Shown here piece by piece: positions 36,246 to 47,284 of a stretch of DNA of 64,000 bases (position 1 is the first letter of the stretch; every line of letters begins with the position of its first letter). Source of the DNA: Corylus avellana (Eukaryota; Streptophyta; Magnoliopsida; Fagales; Betulaceae); the NCBI RefSeq assembly GCF_901000735.1, contig NC_081545.1, forward strand, positions 3,950,583-4,014,582, given 5' to 3'. The notes beneath the pieces were generated by a model. The model saw only the letters and a program-made list of their open reading frames with translations. It was not told the DNA's origin and searched no databases. The position numbers were made by a program, and so were the translations under genes.

Positions 36246-39200
36246 CGGCGTCGTCCTCAGCCTCATCAATCCTCAGAGCCTCTTCTTCTTATCTTAGGGC
36301 AAGGCTCGTCCCTCCCTCGCTTTCTAGAACCTTGGTTGCTTCTTCGCCTCCCAAGGCTTACCGATCCCTCAACTTCTCCTCTGCGGTTCGGTCCCTCCGG
36401 TACTCCGCCCCTCGCTGGAGTCACGGTGTCGATTGGCGCTCTCCGATCAGTCTCCGCTCTCAAATCAGGGCCGTCGCTCCCGTGATCGAACAGTTCCAGA
36501 GGAAGATCTCCACCATGGGTACAGTGTCTAAATTCTGTTCATTTCCGAAGACTTCGGAGCGTTTTTTTTTTTTTTTCTTTTTTTGGAATTTCTTGATTGG
36601 TTTGTGATGTGTGTTAATTTGTTTGCTCTGTTTGGGTGCTGAGAAGAGGGAAAAGAATGAAACTTTTCCAGTACTACAAAGTCAGCTGTGCCGAGCTGAG
36701 CTTTAAGTAGTTGTACGCTCTGTTTGGTTGCTGAGAAAGCTCAGGAAATAGAAAGAAACCTGAGAACATTTTGATTCGCTTTTGTTTTCTGTTGTTCTTC
36801 GTTTCGTACAATTTCTCGGCTATTATCAGAGCAGTGGTATTTCGGGATCTGTGATCGCGAACAAGAAATGGATTCTGTTTCTGATGCACTGAATCTAGCT
36901 TATAAATTCCCGGAAACGATGTAATTTTGGAGAATTTCATGCAACAGAAGGATGAAGGAAGTGCAACAAGGGTCGGTCAACGAGAAAAAGGACCTTCAAT
37001 CTCGTTCTCTGTCTTCGAGTCTTGGTTCAGTTCGTTCCTCTCTCGCCCAATCTTACTAATAATAAATAGTTTCCCTCTCGTTTGATACACTCCACTACTC
37101 TAGTCAGCTTAGCTTAGTGTTTATACGCTCTCTTTGTTGTCCGTGAAAGCTAAGGAAATAGAAAGAAAACAAAATACAAATATCAGCGCTTTTCAGTTGA
37201 TATTCCTTTCCTGCATTTCTTTCAACGGTTTAAGAGAGGATGCTCAGGATCTCGAATCAGGAAAAAGAAACACATTATTCTGAATTTGTGATCACTACTA
37301 TGTTTTTATTGTTCTTGTTAATATTATTATAAGAATTTTTGTTCTTACTATTGTTGTTATCATTATCATCATCATCATCACTATTCTTATACCTATAATA
37401 ATTGTCGTTGTTATTATTAATTTTATAGGTGGTAGATTCAGCTTATGGTAACTGAAAATGAAACATATACATTTTTTTTTGATACATATGAATTATACAG
37501 ATAGTGAAGCTAATGCACAGTTTTTGAATAAGCACATTTTAATTACTAAGAGGAAAATTTAAGCTCTGATTGTTCATCTGCATGGTTTCAGCTTCTGAAC
37601 ATCCTTTTAAGGCAAACTTGACAAGTCTTCCGAAGCCAGGAGGCGGCGAGTTTGGAAAGTTCTACAGCCTTCCGTCTTTGAATGATCCAAGGATTGGTAA
37701 CTTTTTTCTCCTCACTACTTTTTACAGGATTATGTTTGTTTTATTGCAGCAAATAACCTTATCTGTCCACTACATCATAGCCGTTCTATTACTGATAATA
37801 ATTACCCATATATGCATAACAGAGAAGTTGCCGTACTCTATCAGAATCCTTCTTGAGTCTGCAATTCGTAATTGTGACAACTTCCAAGTCAAGAAGGAAG
37901 ATGTTGAGAAAATTATTGATTGGGAGAACACTTCTCCAAAGCAAGTTGAAATTCCCTTCAAGCCTGCTCGTGTTCTCTTGCAGGTAACTAATGGAGTGAA
38001 GTTGAGTCTGTAATTATTTTAAACATGTCTCTTTCTTCTAATGTTTCTCGTCTGTTGCCAGGATTTTACTGGAGTTCCTGCTGTGGTCGACCTTGCTTGT
38101 ATGCGGGATGCCATGAACAGACTTGGCAGTGATTCTAACAAGATCAATCCTTTGGTGCGTGTTGTTCTTATAATCCGTCCATGTGCTATCATTGAAGTTA
38201 CTGATATAGGTCATTCAGATATCATTTTTGGGCTACAAGTTTCATATTTTGGCTTAGTAGCGTATGGGTGTATCTTGACCTCGAATAAGATTTTTTCGTG
38301 GTTTTGCATCTTATATTGATAGTAGTAAAACTATTAAGTGTCTGTATAGCAATCACATTTTGTTCTGGGTTTTCGGTTACTTGAGTATTTTTTTCTTCCT
38401 AGATAGCTTAACACATGGTGATGATAAAGAAGTCTTATATAATATTGCATGGCGTGATATGTAAACTATTTGCCAATATTTTTATGCCACCCTACCAGTT
38501 ATATTAGTTATATTCTTAATTATTTTGTCTTACCATCTCTCTTGTTCTAAACATGCAGGTTCCGGTGGATCTTGTAATTGATCATTCGGTTCAAGTTGAT
38601 GTAACAAGGTCTGAAAATGCCGTGCAGGCCAATATGGATCTTGAATTTCAGAGAAACAAGGAGAGATTTGGTTTTCTTAAATGGGGATCTACTGCTTTCC
38701 ATAACATGCTTGTTGTTCCTCCTGGTTCTGGTATTGTCCATCAGGTAAAGTAGTTTGGAAGCAGACTTGAAAGATCATATGATGCCGGCTTATATGACTC
38801 GTATCTTTTTTTTTTACTACGAATGTGAAATGAAAATTGAGAATGTTGGATCTCTATAGAGAGTCTTATGCGGACTTGGCATGGAATGACTCAAAGTGTT
38901 GAATTCTCAGGTTAATCTTGAATATCTCGGACGAGTTGTTTTCAACACTGACAACATACTCTATCCTGATAGTGTGGTTGGAACTGATTCCCATACAACC
39001 ATGATTGATGGGTTAGGAGTTGCTGGCTGGGGAGTTGGAGGTATTGAAGCAGAGGCAGCAATGCTTGGCCAGGTAATTAAGTTCTGACCATAGAATGTAT
39101 AACCATGTAAGGACTGCAGAAGGCATATTGAATTCTATTTATTTCATTTATTTTGGACTCTCTTGTATACACCTTACTGCTTACTTGCGCATCCCCTTGA

Positions 39201-42200
39201 ATGGAAGAGTGTGCTGAAGTTATTCTTCTTACGCCTTACAATTTGACATTGACAGCCCATGAGCATGGTGTTGCCTGGTGTTGTTGGGTTCAAGTTATCT
39301 GGAAAATTGCGAAATGGTGTTACTGCTACCGACTTGGTTTTAACTGTGACACAAATGCTGAGAAAGCATGGCGTTGTTGGCAAATTTGTTGAGTTCTATG
39401 GTAATTTAGTTTCCATGAAGTTGAGGTTATCTAGTATTAAATTGGAAGGGTTTGTTCATGCAACTAGATGGATATAAGGTTATCATGTTTGAATGTACTT
39501 GTAGGGGATGGCATGGGTGAGCTATCACTTGCTGACAGGGCCACTATCGCCAATATGTCTCCTGAATATGGTGCAACCATGGGATTCTTCCCTGTAGATC
39601 GTGTCACTTTACAGTATCTCAAATTAACTGGAAGAAGTGATGAGACAGTGAGTACTTCACTTAATTATACTTGGTTCCTTGGGATATGAAATTCTTAGAG
39701 CATCATTTGAACTCCTTTGTTTCTTAAAATTAGGTGGCCATGATAGAAGCTTATCTCCGTGCAAATAAGCTGTTTGTTGACTACAATGAGGTAAAGGTTT
39801 TTTTATTTCCCCCCTATTTTTTAATTTGTAATTGTTTGACTATTTATTTGTATCATGTTTTCTTTGAGATGTAATGCTAACTGATTTTGCCTAAATTCAG
39901 CCTCAACTAGAAAGGGTGTACTCCTCTTACTTACAACTGGATCTTACGGATGTTGAGCCTTGTATTTCAGGACCAAAGAGGTGTATACTTTGTTCTTGAA
40001 CAGACTGTCTCACATTGACTCTACTTAGTTCAAATTTTGCTTCTTGAACTCAATTTCATATGATTCATTTATATCTAACTGCTATTTTTTTTTCAGACCT
40101 CATGATCGTGTGGCTTTGAAAGAAATGAAGGCTGACTGGCATTCTTGTCTTGATAACAAAGTTGGATTCAAGGTTAGTCAAACCTATTGCTCCATTAATT
40201 ATTATTTTTTAAATTTTTATTAAAATCTTTCAGCCTAATTAATCTACAAGATGTTTTGGGTCTATTTTATAATATAGTTATTTTTTTTTTTTCCCTTGTA
40301 ATCTTCTGTTTTCCCCCCCTCTATATATGAAAACTTCATTTAAGCGTGTAGATAATAGTTTTTAGTTTTAATGTATATCCATCAGTAAAGATTGAACCAT
40401 AACATAGCATACAGGAAAGAATTAGTTCCCTATCCATGATTAGACTTAGGATACCTAGATTCAATGAACGACCCATGAAATCCTAGTATTCTATCTCAAA
40501 AAAGGAGAAAGTTATAACCATGATCACTCTCTCTTTCTTAACAGCCAATGTTCGATCATTCTCATAATTTCCATCAACATTTTCAGTTACAATTTTGCCT
40601 TGCTTTTACTGGATTCCATGTACACGTTGCTGTATATCCCTCGTATCCAAATCCACTATAATCACTACCATTGTCACTGCCACTAATTGGCCATGGCCCT
40701 GCCAATTAGACTATTTTGATGATTAATTCCACAAAATTTTTTGCTGCCGCCCCATCCTCCTTTTGGAACATCAAGGCACCTCTGATCTGAGCTACTATCA
40801 AAATGGTCATTGCTGCAAGCCTGCATCTCCAATCTGCTGCCACCTCCGTCTCTGCCAGTCCTCAGCCATGCTTTCACTATGGCCTTTGTGCACGATTCTC
40901 TCTCTCTCTCTCTCTCTCTAAGTGGGTGCATTACCAGGGACGAACATTACTGTTCCACGGATAATAATTGAAGTGATGATGTGGACTAATCTAGTCAGTT
41001 TATTTTTGTGTGGATATGATGTGTTTCATCACAGATATGGGTTGGAGATCTCCACTGTACCCACAAACTAGATAGGATCCTGATCCATCTATAGTGCACT
41101 TCTCTCTCTCTCTTTCTTTTTTTTTTTTTTTTGAATTTCTTTTTTGAATATGTAGTTGTAATGCCATTCATGTATCATTTAGTTTTATTTACAATAGCTT
41201 TTCTGTATGTTGCTTGCCATTCTTCCTAAATGTCTTACCATACTACAGGGGTTTGCCATACCAAAAGAAGCACAAGACAAAGTGGCCAAGTTTTCATTTC
41301 ATGGAGAGCCTTCAGAGCTTAAGCATGGCAGTGTTGTAATTGCTGCAATCACGAGCTGCACCAATACATCAAACCCTAGTGTCATGCTTGGTGCCGGTCT
41401 TGTTGCGAAAAAGGCTTGTGAACTTGGTTTGCAGGTTGGTCATGGTTATGTTTTACTTTTCACAGGACGAAACTGCCCTCTGATTCCTTTTCCCCCTCAT
41501 TCTTCCCAGTTTGGAACGCACAACTTTTGTTGGCCTTCCTTTTACTATAAGAATGTAAAGGATTGATGTTTTGATGCCTTGGATCCTTTCTTTTATTATC
41601 CTATTGGTTAAATGCTAATTTGTGAATAATTTATCAGGTCAAACCATGGGTAAAAACAAGTCTTGCTCCAGGTTCTGGAGTTGTTACAAAATATTTACTC
41701 CAGAGGTATTTCTGATTATATATAGAAATATTTACTTTGAACATTCAGTATAAAATGCGTTTTCTAAATATGGATTTGCTTGATGCAGTGGCCTGCAAAA
41801 ATATTTAAATCAACAGGGCTTCCATATTGTTGGATATGGTTGCACAACATGTATTGGGAATTCAGGGGACTTAGATGAATCGGTTGCTTCTGTTATTTCA
41901 GAAAATGGTAACATTTATCTCTCTATCATATGTTAATTTTGTTGAGGGATAAATAATTGCTATAAATTAAGCTTAGGCATGTTTACGTATTACTGAAATC
42001 ATTGCCCTGTTTATGAGTTTCAATTTTCTGTGTAGTCCTTTTTTCTCTCTATTAATTATCAACATCTCCAACTAAATTTATCTGGTTGTTTATGCAGACA
42101 TTGTAGCAGCTGCTGTGCTCTCTGGGAACCGAAATTTTGAGGGACGTGTTCATGCGTTGACAAGAGCTAACTACCTTGCATCACCCCCTTTAGTGGTTGC

Positions 42201-45196
42201 CTATGCACTGGCTGGCACGGTATGTAGTTTTAATTGCTAATGGTGTCTATATATTTTAGTTGTAAATGGAAGATTGATAGAATAATCTGCATAGTAGGGA
42301 AAACCTGGTTCTTTTTAATTCGTTTGATGTAAAAAATGTAATGGCAGAAGGGTCAGTCACAAGATTCCAAAGATTAAGCTCATTCACTGTAATTTACAAC
42401 CTGGGTTTGAATATTCAAACTCTGGGACCGTTATGCTTTTTAATTTCGTTTTTATCCGTACCCATAGTTCATTATATTGAGGTCTAAGGCCAATATAATT
42501 TGCAAATTCCAGTTTCCGCTCATGGAAACCCATCATGGTTTGGCTGACACATTCAACATTTGAGTTGGTTGACATTAACTGGATAGTTTCAGGTTACATA
42601 TCCCCTTTAAATTTGTGTTTCTATACAACATCTTGTGGCCTTATTATGATATAGCAAAAGGTTTTCTAGCAACTAGTATATTGTTTCCGTAGAAGGAGAC
42701 TTATATACTAGAGATATGGGTAGGTATTTTGAATGAGAAATGTAGCCTTACAAAAAGTTTTACAAAAAAAGAACTTTTACAAAGTGATGTGGCACAACAT
42801 GATTGGGTTTCTTAAAATTTAGATTTACCTCATTCCCAATCATGTTGTGCCACATCACTTTGTAAAAGTGTGTTTTGTAAAATTTTTTGTAAGCCTAGCA
42901 TTCCTCATTTTGAATTACCTCACAGCTCTTTTCCCTGCCACAGCCTGACTCTATGTCATGCCCAATAATTATGAAGCAATAGCATGTTAGCAAGTGAGGA
43001 GTCAAACATTTGTAATAATTGCAATGATCAGCATGTGTATTTGTTATGACACGCAGCATATATTCACTTTTTGTTTGAATGTTGAAGAATTATTTATAAG
43101 TTATTTTACAGTAAACCTTATGGGGTAGTTCAATTAGCTGGGGACCACACTTCATGAAGTAGAGGTCACTAGTTCAAATTTTTCCTCCCTTGGACCCCAA
43201 TTACTTATAAAAAAAGAAGTTATTTTACAGTTATTTTCTTTTTTACAAGTTAATGACCCATTGCATACAGATGGCTAACATGAAATTGTTTTCCAGGTAG
43301 ACATTGACTTCAATAAGGAGCCAATTGGCACATCGAAGGATGGTAAGAGTGTCTTTTTCAAGGATATCTGGCCTTCCACAGAAGAAATTGCGGAGGTAGA
43401 GAATTATAATGATTAATTTTTGTTGTAAAAATTGAGAATTGTATGGCATAAATTAACTTTGGATGGCATACTATTTAGGCTGTTCAATCCAGTGTGTTGC
43501 CTGCTATGTTCAAAAGTACTTATGAGGCTATTACAAAAGGCAATCCCATGTGGAATGAGCTATCAGTTCCAACTGGCACCCTGTACTCGTGGGACCCCAA
43601 CTCAACCTACATTCATGATCCACCATACTTCAAGAACATGACCATGGATCCTCCTGGAGCCCATGGAGTGAAGGATGCTTACTGCCTGCTGAACTTTGGT
43701 GACAGTATTACAACAGATCACATTTCCCCCGCAGGAAGCATTCATAAGGACAGTCCTGCTGCCAAATACCTCCTCGAGCGTGGGGTGGATCGCAAGGACT
43801 TCAACTCTTATGGAAGTCGCCGTGGCAATGATGAAATAATGGCAAGGGGAACTTTTGCCAATATCCGCATTGTTAACAAGCTCTTGAATGGGGAAGTGGG
43901 TCCGAAAACAATTCATGTTCCTACAGGAGAGAAACTCTATGTTTTTGATGCAGCTACGGTGAGTTTCTTCATATCAAATTGTTGCACAATTTTTCCTCGT
44001 CAACGTTTTTGCTTGAGATTTAATGGTATACTATGAATTTGTCCTTTTTTTTTGGGTGGCAAACACACACTTGGTCTGTTAGTAATGCTGGACCGTGTAC
44101 AAAAAAATGGCATGCTTTATGTTAATAGTTAATACGTTCCTTTCTTTTTTGTGCATATTATATAAATTCATTGTGCGATTAATTATATTACTGTTGTTAT
44201 TGGGGGAACTGTTATGACAGATATTTTCTGAGACGTTTTCATCATGTGAAAAGATAATTACTTTTGTGATCTGAAGTAGTTACTTGTGATTCATGGATGC
44301 CACCCTTAAGTGTAAAGAAGTTGTATTCTCCAAATGGTAATCACTAAATATGTGCATTTGATCTTGTGTCTATTTCAGAGGTATAAGGCTGCTGGGCAGG
44401 ACACGATCATACTGGCTGGTGCTGAGTATGGGAGTGGAAGCTCTAGGGATTGGGCGGCCAAGGGTCCAATGTTATTGGTGAGTTTCTTAATTTTTTTCAT
44501 CTTGACGATATTTAACGTGTCCTGCTAGTCATTTGTCTCACTTCTGTATATAACATATATAACAGGGTGTTAAAGCAGTGATTGCCAAAAGCTTTGAAAG
44601 AATTCATCGCAGTAACTTGGTGGGAATGGGTATTATTCCACTTTGTTACAAGGCTGGTGAGGATGCAGAGACTCTAGGATTGACTGGTCATGAGCGTTAC
44701 ACCATTGACCTCCCAAGCAACATTAGCGAGATAAGGCCGGGCCAAGATGTGACTGTCACAACTGATACCGGAAAATCTTTCACCTGCATCGCCCGCTTTG
44801 ACACTGAGGTATTTCCCACTTTAATGTGTTTTATGGAGAATAGAAGGTTACTACTACTGCATGTGTTATAAGAAACTGAAATTGGAAACAAGATTTAATA
44901 ATGCTTAAAATTGAATTAAGAAGAATTTTTACTTGTCATTCCCATATGAAATTACTAAAAAAAAAAACACGGTTCTTTCATGTTCAAGAAACATATGACA
45001 AACCTTAGACGTTTCATGTTCAAGAAACATATGACAAACCTTAGACGTTTCATGTTCAAGAAACATATGACAAACCTTGTCCGTCTAATCGAGAGATATT
45101 TACCTGATTCTCTTGTTGCATTTGCAGGTGGAATTGGCTTACTTCCATCACGGAGGCATTCTTCAATATGTTCTCCGGAATTTGATCAAGCAATAA
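36236..45196 (+). CDS. ACO: aconitate hydratase, mitochondrial/cytosolic
   Basis: Twenty exons: 36236-36518, 37592-37696, 37823-37983, 38062-38154, 38559-38744, 38911-39072, 39256-39400, 39505-39647, 39734-39790, 39901-39980, 40097-40172, 41249-41434, 41638-41705, 41789-41907, 42098-42219, 43297-43395, 43479-43958, 44379-44477, 44566-44808, 45128-45196; 991 aa, the usual length of plant aconitases with a presequence. It isomerises citrate and isocitrate via cis-aconitate. [4Fe-4S] ligands are Cys534 in [10 protein letters not shown] and Cys600/Cys603 in [10 protein letters not shown]. Other hallmarks are [44 protein letters not shown] and [17 protein letters not shown]. The first about 90 residues are Ser/Arg/Ala-rich and lack acidic residues up to the arginine-rich part, as in a mitochondrial presequence. 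A second in-frame Met (MASEHPFK, codon spanning intron 1 downstream) matches the start of shorter cytosolic forms. All exons are in frame; no lesion seen. Confidence 0.96.
40897..40919. repeat. TC microsatellite in aconitase intron 11
   Basis: About 11 TC units in the 1.08-kb intron between exons 11 and 12. Confidence 0.9.
42735..42906. mobile_element. Mutator-like MITE in aconitase intron 15
   Basis: A 172-bp element made of two long inverted arms of about 75 bases (GAGAAATGTAGCCTTACAAA... and its complement) around a short AT-rich loop. A perfect 9-bp target-site duplication ATTTTGAAT (42726-42734 and 42907-42915) is the size typical of Mutator-like elements. A transcript would fold into one long hairpin. 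Confidence 0.88.
43113..43216 (+). mobile_element. tRNA-derived SINE in aconitase intron 15
   Basis: A 104-bp insertion between perfect 15-bp direct repeats AAGTTATTTTACAGT (43098-43112 and 43217-43231). It contains box A-like TAGTTCAATTAG (43126-43137) and box B-like AGTTCAAATT (about 43171-43180), and ends in ATAAAAAAAG. Size, Pol III boxes, A-rich tail and long TSD together identify a short tRNA-type plant SINE. The perfect TSD indicates recent insertion. Confidence 0.85.
44976..45079. repeat. 36-bp tandem repeat, about 2.9 copies, in the last aconitase intron
   Basis: Units start at 44976, 45012 and 45048 (TTTCATGTTCAAGAAACATA...). The array sits 50-150 bases before the last exon. The period is a multiple of three, so it stays open in one frame, but that frame differs from exon 20 and has no coding support. 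Confidence 0.9.
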
Positions 45197-45871
45197 ACGA
45201 GTGCATTGTTTGATTATCGGCCTTGCCGCATCCTTTTGAGTTCTCTTTGATTGTAAAATGTGAGGAGGGAATAAGCTTCTTAATAATAGAAAAAAAAATC
45301 CCTTTGATGGGACAGGAATTTTCGTTTCAAAACATTGTTATTGAGGGGTGCAACCATGTTGTTGCCTGTCAACAAAGGAAGAGCGTGTTTTTAGTATATT
45401 ATTCTTTTTCCTATTTTGCGATCCTTGTTCTCAAAGTGTATATGATGGTTAGGGTTAAATTTGAACTGTTTTGATGAAAGAGTGCGGCATAGACTTTTGA
45501 GACTACATATAAATTATACTTGATGATGTTGAAGGCTAATCGACCAAATTGGTTTTACAAAAACACAGGACAAAATATTGATACAGTTCCAAACGGCTAC
45601 GATTTGTCTTTTACAATGGCTTCTTCGTCATCATTGTCAATAGAATAATAATAATAATGTCTACATTAATAGTAATTAAAGAACAGCAATATGAAGACAT
45701 GTTGCCTTCCTTCATCCTGGTTGATGGATTTTCGCTTCTCCTTCCTCCTATTTTTCCGTTTCCTTCCTTTTCCTGTACTTTTTCCCCACTTTTTAAGCCA
45801 GGTATATCGCCCTCCTCGCACACTTCCTCTACTACACCTTTCTCACCTCCCCATCGGAGTAGTGTTCTTCT
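45197..45871. other. 3' flank of aconitase
   Basis: About 250-300 bases are probably aconitase 3' UTR. The rest is AT-rich, then pyrimidine-rich on the plus strand. On the minus strand the frame of the small ORF at 45872-46051 stays open past its stop down to about 45611 as a Glu/Lys/Gly-rich reading of uncertain meaning. Confidence 0.5.
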
Positions 45872-46051
45872 TTAGTACATCCTGTCGTCAATCTCAAAGC
45901 AATCTTCCCTGCTATAGCATTCAAGCTCCTTTGGTGCCATAGCAGGTGGCTCTCCATCCAACTCACTCATCTCTTGTTTCAAAAACTGCCAGTTTGGTGG
46001 CCCCTTTTCTTGCGTTTCAAGCCGACAAAACATTGTACCGGGCCAATTCAT
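45872..46051 (-). CDS. small coding-like ORF or gene fragment, 59 aa
   Basis: The frame from the ATG at 46051 reads MNWPGTMFCRLETQEKG and ends CFEIDDRMY. It includes PPNWQFLKQEMSELDGEPPA and MAPKELECYSRED. The mix of Trp, Cys, acidic and Pro residues looks like real coding sequence, unlike the AT-rich translations around it. I do not recognise the family. On the minus strand it is preceded by a T16A15-type tract (the palindromic run at 46057-46087), with no clear exon upstream. After the stop the same frame stays open for another 80 codons. It may be a short gene, a last exon, or a retroposed fragment. Confidence 0.4.
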   Translation of the reverse strand: MNWPGTMFCRLETQEKGPPNWQFLKQEMSELDGEPPAMAPKELECYSREDCFEIDDRMY

Positions 46052-46054
46052 TGA

Positions 46055-46056
<2 letters not shown>

Positions 46057-46087
<31 letters not shown>
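46057..46087. repeat. T15A16 palindromic homopolymer
   Basis: A run of about 15 T directly followed by about 16 A, a perfect self-complementary tract immediately upstream (minus strand) of the small ORF. Confidence 0.85.
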
Positions 46088-46514
46088 CTTTTGTATGGAT
46101 TTTATTGGCGTGTCCGTAGGGTCCCCCCCACCACCACCTCACCCCATCCTTTAGTGAATTTTCTCTTACCCATAAAAAAATTACGGATGTTTAACTTGGA
46201 GGATCTTATTCTTCAATCATAGAGCTAGAGCTGTCTGTTCCCAAATCAGGGAGCTCCTCTGCAACACCCCAATCCTCAAGCTCTCGTTAAGTTGGACGGT
46301 GTTTGATACCTTGTAAAATCAAATCACAACCACCCGAACATCAAACTCAACGAGAGAATTCACAGAAAAGGATGAGAACAAGAATCAAAGCACATTGAAA
46401 GTTCTTGCACTTTGGGCATGGATATGCGTTTCATTAGAGAAAGAAGCTGATGCACAACAACATATAGCTGAAAGAAAACTTTTTACATTAAATGTTTTTG
46501 CATACAACCACACT

Positions 46515-46610
46515 AAAAATCTGTTTGGGTTTGCAATTTCAAAACGTAGAACAAAAAAGACAAATCTTTCTACGTTTTCTGCGATTTGATTTAAAATCGC
46601 ACTCTAAACC
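46515..46610. repeat. AT-rich dispersed repeat copy
   Basis: CTGTTTGGGTTTGCAATTTC...TCTACGTTTTCTGCGATTT shares the GCAATTT/CTACGTTTTC pattern with the copies in RRP6L3 intron 11. Ends not defined. Confidence 0.4.
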
Positions 46611-46725
46611 ACAAACCATTTATTGATCTACATAATCCAATTAGTCGTAACTGCAAACTAGTACAATGATATGGTGATCAAAGTCTGCATCATATACAAA
46701 GAAAATTGTTTACAACTCACAGATA

Positions 46726-46732
46726 TGAGAGA

Positions 46733-46767
<35 letters not shown>
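46726..46767. repeat. AG microsatellite
   Basis: About 20 GA units, interrupted once by GGG, just downstream of the myristoylated-protein gene. Confidence 0.9.
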
Positions 46768-46769
<2 letters not shown>

Positions 46770-46804
46770 CTTGTTAGTGACAAACTGAAACTAGTTGATC
46801 ATCG

Positions 46805-47284
46805 TTAAGGGTCCTCTGGAATGCTCTCCAAAGCTGGCCTCCAACCATTCTCTTCTCCCTCATCACTTGTTCTAACTTCAGCAGAAATCCTCCTCCCTCT
46901 CAACTTCATTGCATTCACCAATTGCTCCACAGAAGCCTGCTTGAAGCTGTCCTTACAATCCAGTATTTGTTTCAACTCTTCAAGGGTCACCATCACCCGA
47001 ATCCTGACAACCCCACTTCCAGAATCCCCACGATCATCACCACTTCCTCTACCACCACTTTCATCTTCTTGGAGTTTGAATCTCACCATCTTCTTCTTCT
47101 TCTTCCCCCTCCTCTTCTTCTTCCCATCATCCTCTGCTTCTGCAAATGACTCTGTTCCTGCTAATGACTCTGTTTCTACAAATGACTCTGTTTCTGCAAA
47201 TGACTCTGTTTCTGCAAATGACTCTGTTTCTTCAGCTATCTCAGCCTGTACTATGGTGTTTGTGTTGCTCAAGCAAATTCCCAT
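46805..47284 (-). CDS. probable N-myristoylated protein with acidic repeats, unknown function
   Basis: An intact single exon of 159 aa. It begins MGICLSN: Gly2 is the N-myristoylation site and Cys4 a likely palmitoylation site, so plasma-membrane attachment is expected. Residues 19-48 are about five imperfect TESFAE hexapeptides. A Lys/Arg cluster (55-65) follows, then a Gly/Ser/Asp linker. The folded-looking part (91-132) is VVRIRVMVTLEELKQILDC...ASVEQLVNAMKLRG, and the chain ends WRPALESIPEDP. The Met-Gly-x-Cys start combined with a basic VRIKV-ELKQIL block and a W-(K/R)-P-x-L-x-S-I-P-E tail matches a plant family of uncharacterised small proteins as I remember it. Glu-rich repeats next to Lys-rich sequence suggest a disordered, charge-patterned N-terminus. 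Confidence 0.85.
   Translation of the reverse strand: MGICLSNTNTIVQAEIAEETESFAETESFAETESFVETESLAGTESFAEAEDDGKKKRRGKKKKKMVRFKLQEDESGGRGSGDDRGDSGSGVVRIRVMVTLEELKQILDCKDSFKQASVEQLVNAMKLRGRRISAEVRTSDEGEENGWRPALESIPEDP
47141..47230. repeat. 18-bp coding minisatellite
   Basis: About five copies of an 18-bp unit (plus strand AATGACTCTGTTTCTGCA) encode the acidic hexapeptide repeats of the minus-strand gene. Copy number is likely to vary between alleles without breaking the frame. Confidence 0.9.

Noticed and set aside
44980..45213. Repetitive [12 protein letters not shown] open frame at the end of aconitase
   Set aside because: It is made by the 36-bp intronic tandem repeat and runs into exon 20 in the wrong frame.
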